From CAYLNH01 sp964384625 (GTDB lineage: Bacteria > Verrucomicrobiota > Lentisphaeria > JABSQK01): DNA of 5,398 nucleotides. A program made the translations under genes and the position numbers. Shown one piece after another: positions 1-5,221 of the stretch; positions within the stretch are counted from its first letter, which is position 1, and each line of letters begins with the position of its first letter. Under the pieces are notes generated by a model. It saw nothing but the letters and a program-made list of their open reading frames with translations, did no database searches and was not told the origin of the DNA. Where the stretch lies: NCBI GenBank assembly GCA_964384625.1, contig CAYLNH010000378.1, positions 1-5,398 of the forward strand, given 5' to 3'.

Positions 1-17
1 GTTGGTATGTCTGCCCC

Positions 18-36
18 GAATAATGCGACGTTATTT
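18..36. repeat. Small AT-rich inverted repeat
   Basis: AATAA (19-23) pairs with TTATT (31-35). Wobbles at 24/30 and 18/36 extend the stem to 7 pairs around a 5-base loop. Alone it could be chance; it is listed because it is the first of a close series of stem-loops. Confidence 0.35.
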
Positions 37-50
37 CCGCGCCGACCCTA

Positions 51-72
51 AGGTCGCGGCAAGCCGCGACCT
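51..72. repeat. Perfect 10-bp inverted repeat (GC-rich hairpin)
   Basis: AGGTCGCGGC (51-60) is followed by AA and then the exact reverse complement GCCGCGACCT (63-72). In RNA or single-stranded DNA this forms a 9-bp stem with a CAAG loop. No T-tract follows on either strand, so it is not a canonical intrinsic terminator. Its compact, perfect form resembles short dispersed intergenic palindromes (REP/MITE-like), but a dispersed family cannot be shown from one window. Confidence 0.7.
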
Positions 73-124
73 GCTTGGACTACCCGGCTAAGATGAACCC
101 GCACGATGGGCGACGTTGCCGGCG

Positions 125-157
125 GGATTGGGAGCCATGGTGCGGATCCCCCAATCC
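125..157. repeat. Perfect 8-bp inverted repeat with 17-base loop
   Basis: GGATTGGG (125-132) is the exact reverse complement of CCCAATCC (150-157). The loop itself contains the small palindromes CCATGG and GGATCC. Function is unknown. Confidence 0.5.
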
Positions 158-158
158 A

Positions 159-168
159 TCGAATTCGA
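159..168. repeat. Perfect 10-bp palindrome
   Basis: TCGAATTCGA reads the same on both strands. It follows the 125-157 inverted repeat by one base. It could be a protein-binding half-site pair or chance. Confidence 0.4.
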
Positions 169-192
169 CCAATGCTGGGAACGAAAACAGGA

Positions 193-229
193 GAAGGACG
201 TCGCCCAGGGGTAGGTGTCGACGCCCTTC
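193..229. repeat. Imperfect 11-position inverted repeat
   Basis: GAAGGACGTCG (193-203) pairs with CGACGCCCTTC (219-229) at 10 of 11 positions around a 15-base loop. The one mismatch is A198/C224 on the plus strand. It would be a G-U pair in a minus-strand transcript, so this stem slightly favours minus-strand RNA. Confidence 0.5.
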
Positions 230-241
230 CGATGTGACAGG

Positions 242-259
242 TGCAGCTCCACGGCTGCA
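242..259. repeat. Perfect 6-bp inverted repeat
   Basis: TGCAGC (242-247) and GCTGCA (254-259) surround a 6-base loop. Bases 248 and 253 could add a G-U pair in plus-strand RNA. It is a short stem-loop in the same series. Confidence 0.4.
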
Positions 260-261
260 AA

Positions 262-313
262 GTTCCGTTTCCAAAAACCTCGATTGCCGACTACCGATTA
301 CTCTTTTCGGAAC
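262..313. repeat. Inverted repeat GTTCCG/CGGAAC
   Basis: GTTCCG (262-267) is the exact reverse complement of CGGAAC (308-313). A run of A at 273-277 faces TTTT at 304-307 and could lengthen the helix beyond a bulge. The loop contains a near-repeat (CGATT at 281 and again at 295). The right arm overlaps a competing small stem at 307-323. Confidence 0.4.
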
Positions 314-321
314 AGTCGTCC

Positions 322-441
322 GACATGTATCATGAGCATCCCTGCTCATGCCTCCGGAGCACAAGTTGACGCTCGCTACGCTCACTGCTGCCCGTTGGGC
401 AGCCATAGTCTGTCGTCGTCTGGGATGCTTGTGATACAGTC
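322..441. repeat. 120-bp element bounded by imperfect ~20-bp inverted repeats
   Basis: Bases 326-342 pair with 422-438 over 17 consecutive positions: 15 Watson-Crick pairs and two adjacent wobbles (333/431 and 334/430). After a bulged A at 325, three more pairs follow (322-324 with 439-441). Inside are TGCTC/GAGCA (343-347 with 357-361) and a perfect 7-bp hairpin at 387-403 (GCTGCCC, loop GTT, GGGCAGC). An alternative local hairpin at 331-350 (CATGAGCA, TCCC, TGCTCATG) competes with the left arm. It looks either like a tiny non-autonomous element with terminal inverted repeats or like a branched structured RNA. No target-site duplication is obvious and no gene lies inside. Confidence 0.6.
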
Positions 442-506
442 AGAGTTCGCGCCTGTTCGGTCGCTGACGGAATGAGAACATCATTGAGGTACCGATTCCC
501 CTCCGC

Positions 507-791
507 CTACTTCCCGGCGGCCTTCGCCTTCTTCTCGTGCGGCGCCGGTTTCAGGATGACAACAAAGTTGACGCCTTCGCCGTCGGGGTCCAATTCGCGG
601 CTGCGCTGCTTGAGAATCTCGAAGGCAACCGATACCGGCACGTCCTCAAGGGTGAGTTTCGGGATGATAATCTTGTTAATCTTCTCACGTGTCTTGTTGC
701 GTCGTCGGCTCTTGGCCCAGTCGTCTCCGGCCCGGGCAATCCCCGAGAGAATCATGATCATCACCAGAAACGCAGTGAGATACTTCCCCAT
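507..791 (-). CDS. Small exported protein with short STN/secretin-like motif
   Basis: This encodes a 94-residue hypothetical protein. Residues 1-21 form a signal peptide (MGKYLTAFLVMIMILSGIARA) with an A-R-A cleavage site before GDDWAK, so the product should be exported. A basic stretch follows (about 28-40). Residues 37-80 read K-I-N-K-I-I-I-P, then a helix-like part, then SRELDPDGEGVNFVVIL. This resembles, from memory, the opening strand-helix-strand unit of long STN/secretin-related proteins common in PVC bacteria. Those continue for hundreds of residues; this one ends in a Lys/Ala-rich tail and TAG. It may be a stand-alone mini version or a truncated relative. ATG at 791 is preferred over one at 914 because AGAGGAG lies 8 bases upstream and the signal peptide starts exactly there. 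The exact function is unknown. Confidence 0.72.
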   Translation of the reverse strand: MGKYLTAFLVMIMILSGIARAGDDWAKSRRRNKTREKINKIIIPKLTLEDVPVSVAFEILKQRSRELDPDGEGVNFVVILKPAPHEKKAKAAGK

Positions 792-799
792 GGCTCGGT

Positions 800-806
800 C
801 TCCTCT
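800..806 (-). promoter_or_regulatory. Strong Shine-Dalgarno site deciding the start at 791
   Basis: On the minus strand AGAGGAG lies 8 bases before the ATG at 789-791, an ideal match and spacing. It rules against the upstream in-frame ATG at 912-914, whose added 41 residues have no family-like features. It also contrasts with the large neighbouring gene, which has no such site. Confidence 0.75.
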
Positions 807-885
807 GTTGGCTGTTCTGCGGCGGTTCCCTGTCTTCTGCGTTGCGAGCCGGATCCCGCTTTCACGACCCGCGGCAACCTGATGT

Positions 886-914
886 ACAGTAACCGAAGTT
901 TCACGCAAAAGCAA
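886..914 (-). promoter_or_regulatory. Possible weak promoter for the small exported-protein gene
   Basis: On the minus strand TTGCTT (909-914) and TACTGT (886-891) are 17 bases apart. Each matches the sigma-70 consensus at only 3 of 6 positions. Transcription would start near 879 and give a leader of roughly 90 bases. The inverted pair GTACAG (884-889) and CTGTAC (918-923) brackets it, as an operator might. The evidence is weak. Confidence 0.22.
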
Positions 915-963
915 TAGCTGTACTGCGTTCGGGGTGAGCCCTCGTCTACTGCCCTTCTTTGCC

Positions 964-1084
964 CCGAGTCCCGGCTCTCAAGAGGTTGGGAAGACGGGAA
1001 CTGGAGGTGGCTGTCTGGTGTAGGTGACCGATCCTGAAACTCCGCACCGCAAGCTCCTACGCCGAGGCTTCGGCGCTCAAGAGG
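964..1084. repeat. Imperfect direct repeat pair (~22 bp, 98-99 bp apart)
   Basis: Copy one (964-985) reads CCGAG, TCC, CGGCTCTCAAGAGG. Copy two (1062-1084) reads CCGAG, GCTT, CGGCGCTCAAGAGG. The last 14 bases match at 13 positions and the first 5 are identical, with one single-base length difference between. The pair may come from an old duplication or two insertions of one intergenic repeat. Confidence 0.5.
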
Positions 1085-1090
1085 GTGCGG
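1042..1090. repeat. Nested inverted repeat with inner hairpin
   Basis: CCGCACC (1042-1048) is the exact reverse complement of GGTGCGG (1084-1090). Inside it CGCCGA (1060-1065) and TCGGCG (1070-1075) form a perfect 6-bp hairpin with a GGCT loop. The layout is a closed stem-within-stem about 50 bases long. No T-tract follows on either strand. Confidence 0.55.
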
Positions 1091-1093
1091 GAT

Positions 1094-1141
1094 CTCGGGG
1101 CGTTGCCCCGGGCGACGTTGTGCCAGGGCGTTGCCCCCGGC
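1094..1141. repeat. Two tandem hairpins sharing GGGCGTTGCCCC
   Basis: The 12-mer GGGCGTTGCCCC occurs at 1098-1109 and at 1126-1137. The first lies in a stem of six pairs with a GTT loop (1096-1110), extendable to 1094-1112. The second forms four pairs (1126-1136) and, past a small internal loop, three more (1122-1124 with 1139-1141). A degraded similar stretch lies between them. This looks like a short intergenic repeat rather than a terminator. Confidence 0.55.
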
Positions 1142-1199
1142 TGCGGGACGGCGGCCTCAGGGGCGTAAAAACGCGACGCAAGGCATGACGGGCGCGCCG

Positions 1200-4100
1200 C
1201 TACTCGAAGCGCCATTCGCCCCATTGCGTTGGATATAGCCGGGCTTCGTGCGGCAGATCGCTGACGATGTTGGTGGCGCGGTTGGCCCAGTACGTGCGCG
1301 CCGTGTTCGTCCGGCCCGGCGCGTCGGCGGAGATGAAACCGGCGTCGCCGCGCAGAGTCAGACCCGGTTTCGGCTGCAGACCGATTGCGGCCAGCGGGAC
1401 GGACGCCTCGAACCAGTAGTTCTCCGCGTCCTTTCGCAGTGCCGCCTGCGCGTCGGCCAGGACCTGAACGCGGTCGAAATACTGGTCCAGCACCGGCGAG
1501 TGATAGTGGACCTTCGCATCCTTCGGGGCGTTCGGGTCGACGGGCCGCATGAGCACGACGACCGGTTTGTCATTCAACAGCGAGAAGACCAGACGGACAT
1601 CATGCTTCGACGGTTTCCGGCCCTGCCGTTTCCCCGGCTGCGTGTGGAACTGCAGGTCCGCGGCGGCGCCGGTCTTGAACAGGCGCGTGTGGTCTTTGCC
1701 TTCGTTGGCGAACGCCCGGCTGTCGCTGACGGCGAACAGGACGTAGAGCCGCTCGTCATCATAGCTCAGATAGACGGCGCCGCGGCGCGGCGTCCGCGGC
1801 GGCCGGATCGTCATGGCCGGCCGCCCGCGCCAGTCAGCCGTCCGGCCGTCGATGCGGATGTCGCCGGCACGTTTCTTGACGACATAGCGTTTGGTCGCCG
1901 CCCGTTTCGCCCGGCGCGAGGCGTTGGCGGTCTCCGCCTGCAGGAGGTCCCCGGCGTCGACGGTGAGATCCGGGCCGCGATGGCGGCGGATGGAGTCCAG
2001 ACCTTTCATCTCGATGATCAGCCCGGCCTGCCGCGCGCCGAAGGCGCAGACCTGCCGCAGCTTGCCGTCGGCCTGGCGGCCGAACCAGCCGTTGAACGGT
2101 TCGCCGCCGTGCGTGAAATCCTGCAGCGACTTGCCGCGCAGCTCGTCTTCGTTCGGCGGCAGCCCGGCCGAGCGTTCGCGGCCGTCCTTGAAAAGCGCCC
2201 CGATATAAAGGCCGTCGGTGGTCATCAGGAAGTCCTGCCCCATATTGCCGCGCATGACGAAGACGCGGCCGACCTTGTCATTCACTTTGGCGACGCCGCA
2301 GATCTTCAGCGGGCCGATGAGCAGTCCGGGGGACGGCATGGGCGCGCGGTGCGAGCCGTGCACGCCGGGATACGGACAGGGATAGGACCAGCGCATCCTG
2401 CCGGTTTCGGCGTCGAGCCCGAGCACCCCCGACGTGCGGCCGGCGTAGCCCTTCCAGCTCAGGCACAGCACCAGGTTCTCCGGCGCGACGACCGCCAGCG
2501 ACCCGCGTTCCTTCGGCGGCAGTACCCGCATTCCTTTAGCGCCGTACACCGGCGCGCCGGCGGCCGTGAAACGGATCGGACGATACAGCGTCAACCCCGG
2601 TTTCCGGTTCCGCCGCGACGAACCGCAGGCAATGGTGAAGTCGCTGCCGATCTTGGGACCCCAGCCGTTGCCGCCGACGGCCAGGCCGGCGAGCCCGGCC
2701 GGCGCATCCGACTGCCGGCGTTTGCGGACCGCGGCGCCCTTGACGATCTCGCATTCGGCCCGCTGCACGTGGCCGTCGCCGTTCGCGTCGTTCCAGAAAC
2801 ACCCGTCCCAGACGTCCAGGCCGGCGAACTCGCCGGCCGGCGGTTCCAGCGAGCTGACGCGGTGATGGTGCACCCGCATCCTGCCGGCGATATGACCGAC
2901 CAGACAGATCATGGCGACGGGCTGCCACGTCTTGTCGCGCTGCATGAAGACAAGCTGGGTCCCGTCCCGCAGGTGTACGTACATATACTCCCAGGGCGCG
3001 CCGCCGACGCGGCGGCGCCAGCGCTGCGGCGTGGACCAGGCGGAGCCGGCGGGCACCTGGAACCGGCGGTTCGCCGCCGGGTCGCCGGGGGCCGGCGCCC
3101 ACAAAATGTGCGACACGCGCCAGCTGTGCTGCCGGCGGTCGAGCTTCATCTCGACCGGGCCGACATAGGCGAGCGTCGGGTCCTGGTCGTGCAGGTAGGC
3201 GCCGCTGCCGCCGTAGCCCGTGCCGCCGATGTAGTCGCGGTCGAAGGCGCCGGCTTGGGTCCAGACCGAAACGCGCCGCGGGTAGTTGCCGTGCTCCACA
3301 ACCCAGATCCGGCCGTCGGCGGCGACCGCGACCGCGGTCGGGTTAACCAGGCCGTCGACGTCGAACGGCCCGCGCCGCGGCCGGCCGCCGCGCCTGCCGA
3401 TACGCCGCCGCAGCTTGCCCTGCCGGCCGAAAACTTTGACCTGACAGTCCGGACCGTCGTCGGCGACGACCAGATTGCCGTCGCCGTCCACCGCGATTGC
3501 CGTGGGGCGCTTGACGCCGGGCGTTTTGACCGGCGCCAACGCGCCGGTCTCGAGATCGACGCGGACGATGCCGGTCTTCGAAATGGCGAACAGGGTGTCG
3601 GCGTCGGCAAAGGCGAGGGCGGCAGGGTGGGGGACTTTGACGGTCTTGAGCACCGCGGCGCTGCTGCCGTCCAGCAGGACAACGCGGTCATCATTCAGCG
3701 CCAGCGCCAGCCGGCCGTCGTGCGCGGCCATCGCAGTTGCCGGCGCCGGTTTCGGCTCGCCGAAGATCTCCTTGAGTTCGACCGGAAAGCGAAGCTTGCC
3801 CTTGTACTTGATCGGGGCGAACGAGCCGTCGCGGGCCGACAGCCGGCAGAGCCCGCGTTCGCCCCAGTGGTTCATGATGAAATAGACGAACTCGTCGTCC
3901 GCCGCCAACACCGTGGCCCCGCGTTTCTCGCCCCAGAGGCGTTTGCCGTCGGCGCCGATGCCGATGATGCCGCTGCCGCCTTCAGCGGTGTGCGCGGCGA
4001 CGATCATCACCTTGCCGGCGCGCGCCACGTGCTGCGGCGGGCTGTGGTCGGCGCCCCAGCCGCCGGTGCCGTCGGCCGTCTTCCACGGCGGCGTGCCCGG

Positions 4101-5186
4101 GTTGTAGAAGCTCATTTCGTAGACGGCGTCGAGCCCGGTATGCGTCAGCCCGCGGACCCGGTAGGTGCCGGGCTCCACGAGTTTGCCCCAGTCGTCCAGG
4201 CCGTCCCACAGTACCTGCACGGTTCGCGTCTCGGCGGTCTGCGCCACGGCGAACGCCTCCGGATTGAAATCGCCCGCGAGATTGCGGATGCGGTTGCCGT
4301 CGGCATCCTCGACGACAACCGTGAACCGCGCGGCATCGCGCGGGACCTGCAGGCGGACGGGGATCGTGCCCCGCGGGCCGGTATCCGCGGCGGTCTGCTC
4401 CGCCTTCTGCAGCCACGGCGGCGGCGGCAGGTCCAGATTGCCCTTGCGGCTCAGGACGATCTTGCCCCAGGCCTGCGGCCCCGGCAGCCAGTACACCGCC
4501 GTCGGACGCTTAAAGCCGTCGGCGATCAGATCAAAACGGTTATACGAAAAATGGTCCCGCGGGTTCTTGCCGCTCCAGTAAACGCCGACCAGCCCGAGGA
4601 CCTCGGCGCCCGCCTGCGGCGGGTCGCCGTCGCCGACGATGACCGGCCACGGGATTCGCATCTCCTGCGTGTAGCCGCGGCCGTTCTCCCATTTCGTGAC
4701 CGCCAGTTTCAGGCCGGCCGCCAGCGGGTTGGAGTACTTCTTCTGTTTGTGATACGGCACGCCCATCGCCTTGACCGCGGCCGGCCGTTTTTTGGCGCTC
4801 CACCAGTAGGTGAAGAAATTCGGCGAGTCCCAGTCGCGAAAGCGGAGGAAGAACGAATCGCCCCGATGACAGATCAGCTGTTCGAAGCGCGGGTCGAAGC
4901 CGTTGAGCATCGGCGTGTCGTCGCGAACCTTGACGGCGACATACAGCGCCTGCTTGTCGTACATCATATAGATCCACGCCGAATTCCGGTCGAGCAGCTG
5001 GTTGACGTTCTGGCACATCAGGATGCCGCCGGACCGATCCCAGTCGGTCAGATCGCCGTCGATCTTCACGGCGCCGGTTCGCGGCACCGCGTGGATCCGG
5101 CGGTTGTCCGCCAGGTCCTGCTTATAGCCGCCGCGACAGACGGTCGCCGCGAGCAGCACCAGCAGCAGAGCAGTAGGAGTTCGCAT
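1200..5186 (-). CDS. Large secreted CBM9-like/FlgD-Ig/beta-propeller protein
   Basis: This encodes 1328 residues of unknown exact function. Residues 1-20 are a signal peptide (MRTPTALLLVLLAATVCRGG); no good lipobox precedes Cys17. About 38-245 is a CBM9/DOMON-like sandwich (KIDGDLTDWD, LYVAVKVRDD, GDSFFLRF, YTQEMRIPW). About 272-356 is FlgD-type Ig-like (VLWDGLDDWGKLVEPGTYRV). About 385-690 is beta-propeller-like, with clear NHL-type repeats at 558-654 (RPTAIAVDGDGNLVVAD, NPTAVAVAADGRIWVVE). Residues 800-811 form a canonical EF-hand loop. About 900-1003 contains a PQQ-propeller-like blade (GLDAETGRMRWSY). A basic linker (1088-1106) leads to a second CBM9-like domain (1103-1328). Known roles of such domains suggest carbohydrate or surface binding outside the cytoplasm; this is inference. 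No catalytic domain was recognised. No ribosome binding site precedes the ATG, but the signal peptide fixes this start. Confidence 0.88.
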   Translation of the reverse strand: MRTPTALLLVLLAATVCRGGYKQDLADNRRIHAVPRTGAVKIDGDLTDWDRSGGILMCQNVNQLLDRNSAWIYMMYDKQALYVAVKVRDDTPMLNGFDPRFEQLICHRGDSFFLRFRDWDSPNFFTYWWSAKKRPAAVKAMGVPYHKQKKYSNPLAAGLKLAVTKWENGRGYTQEMRIPWPVIVGDGDPPQAGAEVLGLVGVYWSGKNPRDHFSYNRFDLIADGFKRPTAVYWLPGPQAWGKIVLSRKGNLDLPPPPWLQKAEQTAADTGPRGTIPVRLQVPRDAARFTVVVEDADGNRIRNLAGDFNPEAFAVAQTAETRTVQVLWDGLDDWGKLVEPGTYRVRGLTHTGLDAVYEMSFYNPGTPPWKTADGTGGWGADHSPPQHVARAGKVMIVAAHTAEGGSGIIGIGADGKRLWGEKRGATVLAADDEFVYFIMNHWGERGLCRLSARDGSFAPIKYKGKLRFPVELKEIFGEPKPAPATAMAAHDGRLALALNDDRVVLLDGSSAAVLKTVKVPHPAALAFADADTLFAISKTGIVRVDLETGALAPVKTPGVKRPTAIAVDGDGNLVVADDGPDCQVKVFGRQGKLRRRIGRRGGRPRRGPFDVDGLVNPTAVAVAADGRIWVVEHGNYPRRVSVWTQAGAFDRDYIGGTGYGGSGAYLHDQDPTLAYVGPVEMKLDRRQHSWRVSHILWAPAPGDPAANRRFQVPAGSAWSTPQRWRRRVGGAPWEYMYVHLRDGTQLVFMQRDKTWQPVAMICLVGHIAGRMRVHHHRVSSLEPPAGEFAGLDVWDGCFWNDANGDGHVQRAECEIVKGAAVRKRRQSDAPAGLAGLAVGGNGWGPKIGSDFTIACGSSRRNRKPGLTLYRPIRFTAAGAPVYGAKGMRVLPPKERGSLAVVAPENLVLCLSWKGYAGRTSGVLGLDAETGRMRWSYPCPYPGVHGSHRAPMPSPGLLIGPLKICGVAKVNDKVGRVFVMRGNMGQDFLMTTDGLYIGALFKDGRERSAGLPPNEDELRGKSLQDFTHGGEPFNGWFGRQADGKLRQVCAFGARQAGLIIEMKGLDSIRRHRGPDLTVDAGDLLQAETANASRRAKRAATKRYVVKKRAGDIRIDGRTADWRGRPAMTIRPPRTPRRGAVYLSYDDERLYVLFAVSDSRAFANEGKDHTRLFKTGAAADLQFHTQPGKRQGRKPSKHDVRLVFSLLNDKPVVVLMRPVDPNAPKDAKVHYHSPVLDQYFDRVQVLADAQAALRKDAENYWFEASVPLAAIGLQPKPGLTLRGDAGFISADAPGRTNTARTYWANRATNIVSDLPHEARLYPTQWGEWRFE

Positions 5187-5192
5187 GCCGTC

Positions 5193-5221
5193 AATCTAAC
5201 GAAAAGCCCCGCGGCCGTCAA
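5193..5221 (-). promoter_or_regulatory. Sigma-70-type promoter directly abutting the large gene
   Basis: On the minus strand TTGACG (5216-5221, 5 of 6 consensus) and TAGATT (5193-5198, 4 of 6, fitting TANNNT) are separated by exactly 17 bases. The -10 box ends 6 bases before the A of the ATG at 5186, so transcription would begin at or next to the start codon, giving a leaderless mRNA. This agrees with the missing Shine-Dalgarno site. A small inverted repeat, ATGCC (5222-5226) and GGCAT (5236-5240), lies just upstream of the -35 box. Confidence 0.55.

Larger units (their letters stand above)
1..506. other. Non-coding, stem-loop-rich intergenic region
   Basis: No convincing gene is present. 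The open frames here (for example 80-406 minus and 75-335 plus) lack ribosome binding sites, family motifs and normal protein composition. Instead the stretch carries a succession of inverted repeats: 18-36, 51-72, 125-157, 159-168, 193-229, 242-259, 262-313 and 322-441. It is less GC-rich than the large gene. It lies just past the 3' end of the small exported-protein gene, so it could be that gene's 3' flank, a separate structured RNA, or decayed repeat elements. No intrinsic terminator with a T-tract was found. I recognise no known RNA family (tRNA, tmRNA, RNase P or SRP). Confidence 0.6.
792..1199. other. 408-bp intergenic gap with repeats
   Basis: No gene is supported between the end of the large gene and the start of the small one. 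The part next to the small gene holds its ribosome binding site and a weak promoter candidate. The middle and far parts hold an imperfect direct repeat (964-985 and 1062-1084), a nested stem (1042-1090) and two copies of a 12-bp GC-rich hairpin (1098-1109 and 1126-1137). Just past the large gene's stop is only a 4-bp stem, GCGT-AAAA-ACGC at 1163-1174, with no T-tract. No convincing intrinsic terminator is visible. Confidence 0.55.

Noticed and set aside
80..406. Minus-strand 108-codon frame as a gene
   Set aside because: It has no ribosome binding site or family motif, and the frame runs through several inverted repeats (125-157, 193-229, 242-259, 262-313 and much of 322-441), which explains its odd composition.
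334..509. Read-through of the small gene's TAG into a further 58 in-frame codons
   Set aside because: The translated continuation resembles nothing I recognise in STN/secretin-like proteins and passes into the inverted-repeat element. An open stretch this short is not surprising.
792..914. Longer N-terminus for the small exported protein, starting at 914
   Set aside because: The strong AGAGGAG site and signal peptide start fit the ATG at 791. The extra 41 residues would bury the signal peptide and carry no family features.
1163..1174. GCGT-AAAA-ACGC hairpin as terminator of the large gene
   Set aside because: The stem has only four pairs and no T-tract follows on the minus strand, so it does not meet the pattern of an intrinsic terminator.
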